Below, piece after piece: positions 35,651 to 44,806 of a stretch of DNA of 64,000 nt. The notes below the pieces were generated by a model. That model was not told where the DNA came from, did no database searches, and was given only the letters and a program-made list of their open reading frames with translations. A program made the translations under genes and the position numbers. The stretch is from Selenomonas sp. (GTDB taxonomy: Bacteria; Bacillota; Negativicutes; Selenomonadales; Selenomonadaceae): positions 20,338-84,337 of the forward strand of contig NZ_JALFCU010000064.1 in NCBI RefSeq assembly GCF_022771645.1, read 5' to 3'. The stretch's first letter is position 1, and every line of letters starts with the position of its first letter.

Positions 35651-36628
35651 TCACCGCGCCCGACCGCCTCCGTCAAAATACATCTGCTTCAACGCTGCCG
35701 AATAGCGCTTCTGCCCCTCTTCATTCAAATGCGATCGATCGGCAAAGAACCGATCTTCATAGGCAGGGATGTTCGGATCGACATCCACGTGATAGCGATC
35801 GGCAAAGCTATCCATATACGCGCGGTATTCCGAAAGATACCCTGACGCTTCCAGTTTTTGCAGGCCAGCCGCGCCCATGGGCGCCTGCCCGATATGCAGC
35901 GGGATGCCCCGCGTCTGGCACAGCTCGATCATCTGTTCCATGTAATACGTCTGGCTCGGCAACGGTCGAAAATGCCTGCTTTCCGTCTCCTCCGGCACGA
36001 CCGGCGCCGTCGTGACCGTCGTCCATCCCGCGCCGATATGCCCGTGGTCTTCCGCTGCCTCTTCATACAGCCTGCGGTTTTCTTCCGTTCGCGGTGCAAA
36101 AAGGGACTTCAGCGCCGGCTTCATGTACAGGGGCGGCAGGCGACGGATGTAGCCATCGCACTCTCCCTGATAATCAACGCCATCCCGTTGCAAGATCTCG
36201 CGATTCGTACTGCGGAGCCGGTCCTCTTCGAGATAATGAAAATACGCCGTTCGTCCCAGATAGCTATCCATCCGCGTATAGTGAACGGGTGCGAATACCA
36301 CGAGCACCATCCGCGGATTCGGGTGATGCGCCAGATAATCCTGCAGCGTATAGTACATCTCCAGCGGCGTCCCGCCGGTCAAGGCGAGATTCTGCACGTC
36401 CTCCGCCAAAAATTTCGGCCATGCGCCGATCTTGACGCGGCTGTCTCCGAGAATGACCGCTTCCGGTTCCGTGCCCTCTGCCCGTGCAGCATCTCGCTGC
36501 TGCATCCATCCGGGATACTCCCGATCCATATAGCGCTCCTCCGGCAAGCACCAGACGACCGCAGCAGCAGAAACGGCAAGCACTGCGACGATTCCGGCGA
36601 TGCCGAGACAGAAAGTTTTCGTGCGCAT
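35651..36628 (-). CDS. SGNH-fold protein partnered with MBOAT acyltransferase
   Basis: A 325-residue exported protein with one N-terminal membrane helix (LGIAGIVAVLAVSAAAVVW). The SGNH nucleophile serine is in AVILGDSRVKIGAW; the histidine/aspartate pair is in FFADRSHLNEEGQ. DltD, AlgX and AlgJ are related partners of MBOAT proteins and complete acetyl or alanyl transfer to surface polymers. It follows the MBOAT gene by 12 bases. Confidence 0.82.
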   Translation of the reverse strand: MRTKTFCLGIAGIVAVLAVSAAAVVWCLPEERYMDREYPGWMQQRDAARAEGTEPEAVILGDSRVKIGAWPKFLAEDVQNLALTGGTPLEMYYTLQDYLAHHPNPRMVLVVFAPVHYTRMDSYLGRTAYFHYLEEDRLRSTNREILQRDGVDYQGECDGYIRRLPPLYMKPALKSLFAPRTEENRRLYEEAAEDHGHIGAGWTTVTTAPVVPEETESRHFRPLPSQTYYMEQMIELCQTRGIPLHIGQAPMGAAGLQKLEASGYLSEYRAYMDSFADRYHVDVDPNIPAYEDRFFADRSHLNEEGQKRYSAALKQMYFDGGGRAR

Positions 36629-36640
36629 CCGTACATCCCC

Positions 36641-38140
36641 TCAAAATTGAAAATATAAAAATTCCGTATAACGATCCATCTTGTAAAGTGCAACGACCAG
36701 GAGTGTTGCTGTCAGCAAGAACCATTTCCAATTCGCATGGAACGAAGAAACAAGCCGCACGGGATTCTTGAATAAGAGCGCACAACAGAGCAACCCGAGG
36801 CATGTGGGCAGGACGCGCCCCGGCAGCAGCCCTGAGGCCAGAGGCGCGAACATCACGCCGAGCGGCGCCAAAAAGCCCCATCGCGCAAGATCGTGCTCTG
36901 GCAAGACCATCTGATGCACATCCGTCATCGCTGCCAGTACGTTCACCGCCGCCTGGAAATCCGCCGCACGGAAGAACACCCAGCACACCATGACGCCAAG
37001 GAACGTCATCACCCAACAGAGCACGCCCGGCAACCGAATTTGCAGCGTCCGCCAGACGTGGTTGACCATGAGCATCAAGCCATGCATCGCACCCCAGGCC
37101 ACGAATGTCCAGCCTGCGCCATGCCAGAGACCGATGAGCACCATGCTGACAAATAGATTCCGCAATTTCCTGAGCTGCCCGGCGCGGTTGCCGCCGAGCG
37201 GAATGTAGAGATACTCTTTCACCCAGAGGCCGAGCGTCATGTGCCAGCGCCGCCAAAAATCAATGATGCTTTTCGCCTGATACGGCGAGTCGAAATTCTG
37301 TGGGAAATGGAGATTCAACATGAGGCCAAGTCCGATCGCCATCTCACTGTAGCCGGAAAAATCAAAATACAGCTGGAGCGTGTAGCCAAGTGCGCCGGCC
37401 CATCCTTCAAAAAACGTCAGTTCCCCCGCATGCGAAAAGACCGCTTGCACCCACGGCGCCAATTCGTCCGCAATCACGACCTTCTTGAAGAGCCCCATGG
37501 AAAAAAGTGCCAGGCCTTTCGCCATGTTGTCCCAACAGATGCAATAATTCTCCATCGCGAGGAACTGTGGCATCATCTCCCGGTAATTGATGATCGGTCC
37601 GGCAATCAGATGTGGAAAGATCGTCACGAACTCCAGATACGTGAGAAACGAATGCCGCTTTGCACAGCCGCGGTACGCATCGATGAGATACGCCGTCTGC
37701 GTGAACGTGTAAAACGAAATGCCGAGCGGCAGCACGATATGCGGCAGATCGAACACATCCGCACCTGCCAAAGCGTTCACCGTGCCAAGGAAGAAGTCCA
37801 TGTACTTGAAATAGCCGAGCAGCAGCAGATTGACCACGATGCCAAAAAACAGCCAGCCCTTGCGTGCGCGCACATGCGGCGCATCGGGCGAGACATGTCC
37901 GCCCGCCGCAATTTCAAATCCCTCCGCATACCGCGCCAGCTGACCACCGACAACGTAATTGAAGACGATGGACGCAAAGAGGAGCGGGACATAGTGCACA
38001 TCCCACCAGCCATAAAAAAAGAGCGACGCCGCCACCAGCAAGAACGAACCAACGCGAGGCGATCTCCCACCTCCTACAAACAGGCAAACGAGCACGATGG
38101 GGAGAAACAACAGCACAAACTCATACGAACTGAACAGCAA
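36641..38140 (-). CDS. MBOAT-family O-acyltransferase (AlgI/PatA/DltB-like)
   Basis: A 499-residue membrane enzyme that hands acyl groups through the membrane to a surface polymer. It has about ten helices, FPHLIAGPIINYREMMPQF, LYFDFSGYSEMAIG, FWRRWHMTLGLWVKEYLYIPLGGNR and the catalytic histidine in LIGLWHGAGWTFVAWG. The start is TTG 38140: GGAGGG lies six bases upstream and the frame then reads LLFSSYEFVLLF; no ATG is available. The SD sits in a hairpin (38146-38192). Start of the MBOAT-SGNH-transferase-peptidase run. Confidence 0.87.
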   Translation of the reverse strand: MLFSSYEFVLLFLPIVLVCLFVGGGRSPRVGSFLLVAASLFFYGWWDVHYVPLLFASIVFNYVVGGQLARYAEGFEIAAGGHVSPDAPHVRARKGWLFFGIVVNLLLLGYFKYMDFFLGTVNALAGADVFDLPHIVLPLGISFYTFTQTAYLIDAYRGCAKRHSFLTYLEFVTIFPHLIAGPIINYREMMPQFLAMENYCICWDNMAKGLALFSMGLFKKVVIADELAPWVQAVFSHAGELTFFEGWAGALGYTLQLYFDFSGYSEMAIGLGLMLNLHFPQNFDSPYQAKSIIDFWRRWHMTLGLWVKEYLYIPLGGNRAGQLRKLRNLFVSMVLIGLWHGAGWTFVAWGAMHGLMLMVNHVWRTLQIRLPGVLCWVMTFLGVMVCWVFFRAADFQAAVNVLAAMTDVHQMVLPEHDLARWGFLAPLGVMFAPLASGLLPGRVLPTCLGLLCCALLFKNPVRLVSSFHANWKWFLLTATLLVVALYKMDRYTEFLYFQF

Positions 38141-38145
38141 AAAAA

Positions 38146-38196
38146 TCCCTCCTGCCTTTGCAAAACCATTGTATCGCAAAAAGTAGGAGGGAACAA
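38146..38196 (-). promoter_or_regulatory. Terminator-like hairpin carrying the MBOAT Shine-Dalgarno, with an internal promoter
   Basis: TCCCTCCT (38185-38192) pairs with AGGAGGGA (38146-38153), directly followed by TTTTTTT and the TTG start: a terminator for the diguanylate cyclase gene whose 3' arm is the SD. TTGTTC (38191-38196), 17 bases, TACAAT (38168-38173) forms a promoter whose transcript would start inside the loop and lack the 5' arm, so the SD would be free. Confidence 0.65.
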
Positions 38197-38204
38197 GGAT
38201 TCCT

Positions 38205-40118
38205 TTACGCTTCGCCCGCCGCCTCTTTGATGCGGCGCTTGTTCTCGTACATCGCCTCGTCGGCGCGGTTGAACGTGTCGCCGTAACTGCGGTCCGCAAG
38301 CGGGTCGTAGACCGAGAGGCCGACGGCCATGGCGACCTCCGTCCACGGCTCGTAGGCGCTGCGGTCGCGGACGCGCTCGTACGGCGCGAGCTTTCGGGCG
38401 AGCGCATCGCGGTTCATGTAGTCGCGGCCCGTCAGGACGACGACGAACTCGTCGCCGCCGATGCGGTAGACCGGGCTGTGCTCGAAGATGTCGCAGAGCG
38501 CCTTGCTCATGGCTTTCAGCGCGATGTCGCCCTTTTCGTGGCCGTAGACATCGTTGACGAATTTCAGCCCGTTCATGTCGGCCATGAGAATCGCGAACTC
38601 CGCCGTGCCGGCCGTGATGACGGCCGTGAGCTCCGAGACCTTGTTCTCGTACGCCGTGTGGTTCTTCACGCCCGTGAGCTCGTCCTGCAGCGCCATGCGC
38701 TGGATGATGCCGAGGTAGTCCTGCAGCTGCGTCGAATCCTCGAGGATGATGTCCTGCGAATCGGAAATATCCTTGTACAGCTCCTCGAACTCATCGCCCG
38801 TCGTGATGGCGATGTCCTTCTGCTTTTCGCGGTGCTCGCGGAAATATAGCAGCATGCCCTGCAGCTGCTTCACCGGCGCGATGACCTGCCGCGTGATGAA
38901 CGTGTAGATCATCGCGAGCATCATGCTGAAAATGACGCACTCGAGCGAGAGGATTTTCGCGTAGAGCGCATTGATATCGCTCATCGCCTGGTTCATGTCG
39001 AGGTCGACGCCGATGAACGCGACCTTCTTGCCGCTCGGATCGTAGAGCGGCTTGTAGAGCGTCATGAGCCAGCCCCAATAGCCGCGGCTGATGACGGGAC
39101 CGACGAGCCGGTTATCCTTTTCATCGAGCATCTGCGCGCCGATGTCGCGGTAGTACGGGTCCTCATCCATCCAGAACGTACGGCCGTACTTGTACCCCGT
39201 CCACGACGGATCGCAGATCGTCATGGCGTAGCCGCGGCCGCCCTGCTCGCCGACCGCGTAGACATTCAGATAGCGGATGATATTGTCCGAGCGCTGGTAA
39301 AACGCGCGGATGCGCGAAAAGAGCTCGCGGTATTCCGGCGTCTCGCCGCCGCCCGGCGCGAGGATGATCGGCAGCTCGCGCTCGTTGACGACGAGCGCCG
39401 CCACCTCGACGAAATTGCGCGCGACCGCGCCGTACGTGCGGATCATCTGCTGCTGGTAAATGCCGCGCACGAGATAGAACAGCACGCCGCCCGCGATGAG
39501 CGTCACGAGCGCCATGTTCACGAGGAGCTTCCAGCGGATCGGCCGCTTCCGCACGCCGTCCGCGCCGCGCCCGTCGCAATTCATCGGCGCGAGGAAGATG
39601 TCCGGCGCATAGCGCGCGAGCGCCGTGAGGATGAGGTATCCCGCCGCCACGTCGAGCGCGTGATAAACGCCCGAGAAAAACAGTGCGCCGTCGCTCAGTG
39701 ACACGCCTTGCGGCACGAAGAACGGATGCACGATCGACGGCGCGATCGGGAACACGAGCCACAGGCCGAGCCAATAGCTGGCGATCCCTGCGGCAAAGCC
39801 GACGGCGAGGCCGCAGAGAGCCGCCCGCCCGTAGTGCGCGAGCCAGCCGTGCCGCGCGCCGTAGACCGTCGCAAACACGACGGCGAAATCGATTGGCAAC
39901 ATGAAAAAGCGCGGGTTGCCGACGGCAAAGCCGAGGACGGCGACGAGGAGCGCCACGAAGAAGCCCTGCAGCAGTCCGAGCGAGGCCGCCGCGAACATCG
40001 CGCCGAAGAACATCAACACAAGATGCCCCGACGCATATGACATATAATAGAACAGCAGCTCCAAAAGCATGGCCGCCGCAAAGCGCGGCCACCAGCTGCC
40101 ACGAAATCTGTCGAACAT
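38205..40118 (-). CDS. Diguanylate cyclase with membrane sensor
   Basis: A 637-residue protein. The N-terminal half holds about six helices of a 5TM/MASE-like region, a seventh near LLVNMALVTLIAGGVLFYLV, and an extracytoplasmic dCache-like sensor (residues about 215-385; SWTGYKYGRTFWMDEDPYY, GVDLDMNQAMSDI). A helix (CVIFSMMLAMIYTFI) leads to HAMP-like sequence and the GGDEF domain with DMNGLKFVNDVYGHEKGD and RIGGDEFVVVL intact. The RxxD product-inhibition site is missing (FEHS there), so feedback inhibition is not expected. First gene upstream of the surface-modification genes. Confidence 0.9.
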   Translation of the reverse strand: MFDRFRGSWWPRFAAAMLLELLFYYMSYASGHLVLMFFGAMFAAASLGLLQGFFVALLVAVLGFAVGNPRFFMLPIDFAVVFATVYGARHGWLAHYGRAALCGLAVGFAAGIASYWLGLWLVFPIAPSIVHPFFVPQGVSLSDGALFFSGVYHALDVAAGYLILTALARYAPDIFLAPMNCDGRGADGVRKRPIRWKLLVNMALVTLIAGGVLFYLVRGIYQQQMIRTYGAVARNFVEVAALVVNERELPIILAPGGGETPEYRELFSRIRAFYQRSDNIIRYLNVYAVGEQGGRGYAMTICDPSWTGYKYGRTFWMDEDPYYRDIGAQMLDEKDNRLVGPVISRGYWGWLMTLYKPLYDPSGKKVAFIGVDLDMNQAMSDINALYAKILSLECVIFSMMLAMIYTFITRQVIAPVKQLQGMLLYFREHREKQKDIAITTGDEFEELYKDISDSQDIILEDSTQLQDYLGIIQRMALQDELTGVKNHTAYENKVSELTAVITAGTAEFAILMADMNGLKFVNDVYGHEKGDIALKAMSKALCDIFEHSPVYRIGGDEFVVVLTGRDYMNRDALARKLAPYERVRDRSAYEPWTEVAMAVGLSVYDPLADRSYGDTFNRADEAMYENKRRIKEAAGEA

Positions 40119-40271
40119 ATATGAAGTCTCCTATATCCTATTGCCCCATAGGATTCCATGCTCATCATACACGAATTGCGATGGAAGTGCAAGCAGGAAC
40201 GGGACGGTCGTACTAGTTTTGTTAAAAAGCAGGTCATGGCACGCCCGATGAAAATACAATACTTGTTACGG

Positions 40272-40330
40272 CGTACACCCGCACACACCCACCACCGCTT
40301 TGTGGTCCCCCTCCCTCGGAGAGGGAGGCT
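40272..40330 (+). repeat. REP-like double-hairpin repeat, copy B
   Basis: Same layout as copy A with CACCGCTTTGTGGT in the first hairpin and CCTCCCTCGGAGAGGGAGG in the second. It lies between the diguanylate cyclase promoter region and the tRNA terminator. The 270 bases here hold no gene. Confidence 0.8.
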
Positions 40331-40349
40331 AAAGTTGCAGGATAAAAAA

Positions 40350-40378
40350 CAGCGCCGCGAAAATTCTTCGCGGCGCTG
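40350..40378 (-). terminator. Terminator of tRNA-Gln
   Basis: On the minus strand CAGCGCCGCGAA pairs with TTCGCGGCGCTG, followed by TTTTTT. Confidence 0.88.
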
Positions 40379-40388
40379 AAGCGTTCAA

Positions 40389-40464
40389 TGGCAGGGGCAG
40401 CAGGACTCGAACCTACGAATGCGGGATTCAGAATCCCGTGCCTTACCAACTTGGCGATGCCCCT
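40389..40464 (-). tRNA. tRNA-Gln (anticodon CTG)
   Basis: A 76-base cloverleaf on the minus strand: acceptor AGGGGCA with TGCCCCT, D-arm with AAGTTGGTAAGG, anticodon stem CGGGA/TCCCG with loop TTCTGAA (anticodon CTG), T-arm with GGTTCGAGTCC, and encoded CCA. It has its own promoter and terminator. Confidence 0.93.
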
Positions 40465-40505
40465 AGGTTTGTTGTTGACGACAGCCATTGCTGTCAACAG
40501 ATGAT

Positions 40506-40535
40506 ATTATACGACACGAGCGGCTCCCTTGTCAA
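40506..40535 (-). promoter_or_regulatory. Promoter of tRNA-Gln
   Basis: TTGACA (40530-40535), 18 bases, TATAAT (40506-40511): near-consensus, as expected for a tRNA gene. Confidence 0.85.
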
Positions 40536-40581
40536 GAAATTTTTCTCTGCAAAAACCGCGCAAACTGTCCTTTATTTATGG

Positions 40582-40587
40582 TATAAT
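40582..40587 (+). promoter_or_regulatory. -10 box of the orphan IIA gene
   Basis: TATAAT preceded by an ATGG extended element; no good -35 box. It lies 54 bases upstream of ATG 40641. Confidence 0.55.
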
Positions 40588-40640
40588 AAATGATAATCCA
40601 TCAACTTCATGAATCACGCGGACGAAAGGGGATTCATCAC

Positions 40641-41003
40641 ATGGAAATGAAATACGAAGTCACGGTCACGGCTATCGGCAACTTGGCGCGCACGTTCCTC
40701 ATGAACAACCAGAGCGTCATCCTGCTCGATGAAGGCATCCGCCCGAACCTCTCGGAGATGGTCGTCGAGCACACGGGCGGCGAGCTCAAGGGCGAGATCA
40801 AGAAAGGCGACAAGGTGAAGATTGGCATCGCCGAGTACACGGTCGTCACCGTCGGCGACGACGTGAACCAGAACATCAAGGAAGAAGGCCACTGCACGCT
40901 CGTCTTCAACGCCGAAGGCACGATGCCCGGACAACTCATCCTCAAAGGCAAAGGCCAGCCGATCTTGTCGCTCGGGCAGAAGATCGAAATCTACAAAAAA
41001 TAA
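40641..41003 (+). CDS. Second, orphan PTS glucitol/sorbitol IIA-like protein
   Basis: A 120-residue homologue of SrlB. The phospho-acceptor histidine is retained (VVEHTGGELKG, the position of FIHCHGELKG in E. coli SrlB), and IGIAEYTVVTVGDDVNQNIKEEGHCTLVF matches the family core. It stands alone between a tRNA gene and a terminator, about 20 kb from the complete srl operon, so it may serve as an extra phosphocarrier or have a regulatory role. ATG 40641 follows GAAAGGGG. Confidence 0.87.
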   Translation: MEMKYEVTVTAIGNLARTFLMNNQSVILLDEGIRPNLSEMVVEHTGGELKGEIKKGDKVKIGIAEYTVVTVGDDVNQNIKEEGHCTLVFNAEGTMPGQLILKGKGQPILSLGQKIEIYKK

Positions 41004-41025
41004 ATATGGTATAGAAAAAAACCGT

Positions 41026-41057
41026 GCCGGAGGCTTTCGCCTCCGGCGCGATTTTTT
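41026..41057 (+). terminator. Terminator of the orphan IIA gene
   Basis: GCCGGAGGC-TTTC-GCCTCCGGC followed by a T run; it may also serve the convergent amylase gene. Confidence 0.88.
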
Positions 41058-41078
41058 GTTCGCATGAAATCTGTTGTT

Positions 41079-44000
41079 TTACTCCGCGATCATCATGACG
41101 CTGCCGTTTTCGGCGAGGTCGATCGTGAGCTTGCCGTTTTCGACGGTGTACGTCTTGCCGCTGAGCTGGTCGGTGAACGTCGTGCCGTCGGCGGCAGACG
41201 TCTTGAACGTGAACGTATCGGCTGCGCCGTTGTTCAGCGCGACGATGCCGTAGCGGCCATTGTCCGCTTTGCGCTCATAGGCGTACAGTGCGCCGATGGC
41301 AGAGAGGGTCTTGAGGTCGCCGCGGGCGAAGATGTCCTTGTTGTCATTGCGCACGGCGATGACCTTCTTGTAGAACTTCTGGAGGTCTTTGTCCTCCTTG
41401 CCCCACGGGAACGTGCGGCGGCAGTCCGGGTCTTTGCTGCCGTACTGCCCGGCTTCGTCGCCGTAGTAGATCGTCGGCATGCCCGGATAGCCGAGCTCGA
41501 AGACCGCGGCCATCTTCAGGCGCGCCTTGCCGAGGTTGTAGTCGAAGTCCGCCTTCGACGGCTGCATGACGCTGTCCTTGCCGCCGCCATAGAGGTAGAT
41601 CGCACGTGCCGTATCGTGGCTGTCGACGATGTTCATGAGGTCATAGAGAGCTTCCTTCGGATAGTTCTGCTGGAGCTGCATGAGCACGTCGTCCGTATCC
41701 TCGGCCTTGCCGCCCATCACGTAATGCATGACAGCGTCGGAGAGCTTGTAGTTCATGACGGAGTCGAACGTGTCGCCCGTTAAGAACTGCGAGCCGTCCT
41801 GCCAGATTTCGCCGAGGAGCAGCGGCTCGTCGCCATTCTGCGTCTGGATGGACTTGACTTCCTTGCGGACGTCGGCCCAGAATCCCGGCGGCACTTCCTT
41901 CGCGACGTCGAGACGCCAGCCGGACAGGCCGTAGTCGAACCACTTCATGATGACGCCCTTCTCGCCGCCCTTGCCATAGAGCAGGTAGTCGCCGAGATCC
42001 GTCTGGATCGTCTTCGCGTCATAGCCCGGGAAGTCTTTGTCGCGGAACGGCGCGAGGCTTGAGAAGCCCTGCCAGCTATGGTAGTCGTACTTCGCGCCCA
42101 TCTCGTCTTTCGCTTTGCGGTTATAAAAGTCGAACCAGTTCTCCCAATGCCACGGGCTGAACGTCTGGCCTTCGGCTTCGAGCTGCTTCTTCGCTTCGGC
42201 CTTCGCGGCGTCTTCCGTCATGCCCTGGTTCTCGAGGTCGTAGATCTTGCTCCAGTATTCATAGGCGCCGACCGTCGGATACTTGCTGTAGCGGTCGAAG
42301 TAAATGGAATCGTCGCCGATGTGGTTGTAGACGCCGTCCATGATGAGGTGCATGCCGCGCTTCTGCATTTCCGAAGCGAGCGCCTGCAAATCATCGAAGT
42401 TGCCGAGGAACGGATCGACCGTGCCGTAGTCACGCGCATCGTAGTGATGGTTCGAGGACGCGCCATAAATCGGGTTCACGTAGATCGCCGTGACGCCGAG
42501 ATCCTGCAGGTAGTCGAGCTTCTTCGTGATGCCGGCGAGGTCGCCGCCGAAGAAGTCGTTGCAATCCCACTGGTCGCCGTCGGCCTTGCCGGCGTTCGAG
42601 TTCGCCGGCAGCGCGTTCCACGAGCGGTGCTGCACCGGCTGCGGGCCGCGCGCCGTGTCGCGCGCATTGTCGTTCGACTTGTCGCCGTTGAAGAAGCGAT
42701 CCGGGAAAATCTGGTAGCAGACGGCGTCCTTCGCCCAATCCGGCGTCGTGTAGCCTTTCTGGTAAACGGTGACCTGGAAGTACTTCGTGCCGCGCAGCTT
42801 CAGCTCGCCCGTGCCGCCCGTCTTCGTATCGTCGCCGTATTCCTTCGTGTCATTCAGGACGAATTTGTAGCCATAGATGCCGTAGCTCTGCGGGGTGAAC
42901 GTGCCCTGCCAGTAATCGCGGCCGCCCTGCGTCGCAACTTTCGTCATCGCGACATAGCTCGTCGTGCCGCTGTCGTAATCCGGGTTGTACTCGTCGCCGC
43001 CCTTCGCCGTCATGGCTGCTTTCGTGACCATGATCTTCGCGGACTCGACATCGCCGGCGCCCGTCGTGAGGCGGAGCGTCACGGGCGTGCCCTCGGCGAC
43101 CGCGCCCCACGGGCTGCGCTCATCGCTATTCCAGCTGTCATGCGAGACCTTGTCCGCATGGATGCTGCCGTCGTCGGCGATGATGCGTTTCGCCGCCTGA
43201 TCGTAGTAGAACGCGACATCGCCGTCATGCGCGATGTGAATGGCCTGCGTGACCGGCTCCTCTCCTGCCTGCGTGATCGTCGCCATGTAGTCGCCGGCCG
43301 CGACCTTCGCATTCGTCTGGAAGAGGTTCGACAGCATGAGGTCGTACATCGTGCCGTCGTCTAGCCCCTCGATGCCCGAGAGCACCGGCAGCTCGTCGCC
43401 CGTCAGCATCGTGTAGCTGTGGGAGTCCGCGATGCGATGCGTCTTGTCATTATAATAGAAGGTAACCGTCTCGGCATGGTCGAGCGTCATGGCGACATTC
43501 GCGCCATCCGCGATGCCGTTCAGGCCGTAGTTCTCAGCCCAGCTGCCGTTGATGGCGATCTTGTAGTTGTACGTGCCGGCCGGCATATTCTTGATCGTAA
43601 AGGAATAGAAGCCGTTGCCGTCGTCGTGCATCTTCGTCGCGAGGTCGGACGGCGCCCACTTCGCGCCGGCGCCGCCGAGCGGCTGGAGGTCGCCGCAAAG
43701 GACGATCTCGCGCTGGTTCGCGAACTGCGCCTGCTCGGCGTCTTTGCCTTCGTAATCGTAGCTGATTTGGTGCGTCTTTTCGTCGTACGTGAACGTCACG
43801 TCATGATCAGCCGCGAGGCGCAGCGCGATGTTGCCGCCATTCGGCTGGCCGTCTTTGCCGTAGTTCACATCCCACGAGCCGCCGACCGCGACTTTGAAAT
43901 CATAGTTGCCCTGCGGGAGCTTGCCCGTGAAAACGCGATGACCGTTCCCATCAGGCTTCATGAGCGTGGCCGCATCGGAGGGATCCCACTCCTTTGCCGC

Positions 44001-44546
44001 ACCAAGCTCGTCCTGCAGAGAACCAACGAGTACGACGTCCGTCGGCTGGACCGCACCGGCAGGAGCCGCGGCCGGGGCTTCTTCCGCCGCCGGCGCCGCC
44101 GCGCCCTGGCCGTCATACGTGACGGTGACGAGATGCGTGACGCTGTCGTAGACGAACGTGACCTCGGCGTCCTGCGGGAGCTTGAGCTTCATGTTCGCGC
44201 CGTCGGACGCGCCGTCCGCGCCGTAGTTCTCGCTCCAGGAGCCGCCGATGGCGATCTTGTACTCGTAGTTACCTTTTTTGAGCTTGCCTTTGAAAATATA
44301 GTTGCCCTTGCCGTCCGGCTTCATGATCGTCGCGCCATCGGACGGCGCCCAATCCGTGCCGGCGCCGAGCTTCGTCTGCAGCGTGCCGACGAGGACGACG
44401 TCATCCGGGCCGACGGAGGCCGCCTCAGCGACGGACGCCGTGAGGATCGTCGGCGCCATGGTGACAGGCAGCGCCTGCGGCATGGCAAAGAGTCCAAGCG
44501 CGAGCGACACGCCGATCGCCCGGCGGAGTGCTTGTTTGCGGTTCAT
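41079..44546 (-). CDS. Large secreted GH13 enzyme with repeated starch-binding-type modules (amylopullulanase/neopullulanase-like)
   Basis: A 1155-residue exported alpha-glucan hydrolase. The signal peptide (MNRKQALRRAIGVSLALGLF, cleavage after AEA near 42) is followed by three homologous modules of about 95 residues (VLVGTLQTKLGAGTDWAPSD, VLVGSLQDELGAAKEWDPSD, VLCGDLQPLGGAGAKWAPSD) like X25/pullulanase N-terminal modules, a beta-sandwich and the GH13 barrel. Catalytic parts: MDGVYNHIG, GWRLDVAKE (nucleophile), LLGEIWQDG (acid) and NIVDSHDTARA. No SLH domain, so surface attachment is not evident. ATG 44546 lies 13 bases after GGGAG; spacing is long. Confidence 0.88.
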   Translation of the reverse strand: MNRKQALRRAIGVSLALGLFAMPQALPVTMAPTILTASVAEAASVGPDDVVLVGTLQTKLGAGTDWAPSDGATIMKPDGKGNYIFKGKLKKGNYEYKIAIGGSWSENYGADGASDGANMKLKLPQDAEVTFVYDSVTHLVTVTYDGQGAAAPAAEEAPAAAPAGAVQPTDVVLVGSLQDELGAAKEWDPSDAATLMKPDGNGHRVFTGKLPQGNYDFKVAVGGSWDVNYGKDGQPNGGNIALRLAADHDVTFTYDEKTHQISYDYEGKDAEQAQFANQREIVLCGDLQPLGGAGAKWAPSDLATKMHDDGNGFYSFTIKNMPAGTYNYKIAINGSWAENYGLNGIADGANVAMTLDHAETVTFYYNDKTHRIADSHSYTMLTGDELPVLSGIEGLDDGTMYDLMLSNLFQTNAKVAAGDYMATITQAGEEPVTQAIHIAHDGDVAFYYDQAAKRIIADDGSIHADKVSHDSWNSDERSPWGAVAEGTPVTLRLTTGAGDVESAKIMVTKAAMTAKGGDEYNPDYDSGTTSYVAMTKVATQGGRDYWQGTFTPQSYGIYGYKFVLNDTKEYGDDTKTGGTGELKLRGTKYFQVTVYQKGYTTPDWAKDAVCYQIFPDRFFNGDKSNDNARDTARGPQPVQHRSWNALPANSNAGKADGDQWDCNDFFGGDLAGITKKLDYLQDLGVTAIYVNPIYGASSNHHYDARDYGTVDPFLGNFDDLQALASEMQKRGMHLIMDGVYNHIGDDSIYFDRYSKYPTVGAYEYWSKIYDLENQGMTEDAAKAEAKKQLEAEGQTFSPWHWENWFDFYNRKAKDEMGAKYDYHSWQGFSSLAPFRDKDFPGYDAKTIQTDLGDYLLYGKGGEKGVIMKWFDYGLSGWRLDVAKEVPPGFWADVRKEVKSIQTQNGDEPLLLGEIWQDGSQFLTGDTFDSVMNYKLSDAVMHYVMGGKAEDTDDVLMQLQQNYPKEALYDLMNIVDSHDTARAIYLYGGGKDSVMQPSKADFDYNLGKARLKMAAVFELGYPGMPTIYYGDEAGQYGSKDPDCRRTFPWGKEDKDLQKFYKKVIAVRNDNKDIFARGDLKTLSAIGALYAYERKADNGRYGIVALNNGAADTFTFKTSAADGTTFTDQLSGKTYTVENGKLTIDLAENGSVMMIAE

Positions 44547-44673
44547 AGTGATCAGATACTCCCTTCGTGGAAAAGGAAATTTTTGTGTGAGGAAAATTTT
44601 GATGTTGTGAGAAAGATAAATTTGTCGCGAGAACGGAATTCCCCCGAACCATTGCCGACCTGATGCGCCCCGG

Positions 44674-44730
44674 CAGCCTCTCCCTCTGGGAGAGGGGGAC
44701 CGCGAAGCGGTGGAGCGGGTGGCGAAGGTA
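44674..44730 (-). repeat. REP-like double-hairpin repeat, copy C
   Basis: Inverted copy: read on the minus strand it has ACCTTCGCCACCCGC, CACCGCTTCGCGGT and CCCCCTCTCCCAGAGGGAGA. It lies about 130 bases upstream of the amylase start codon. Confidence 0.8.
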
Positions 44731-44806
44731 TGACATAACTCATACAGATACATTCCCATCGAAGGAACGACCTACCTTCGACGAAAATGTAGTATCAATC
44801 TGTTAC

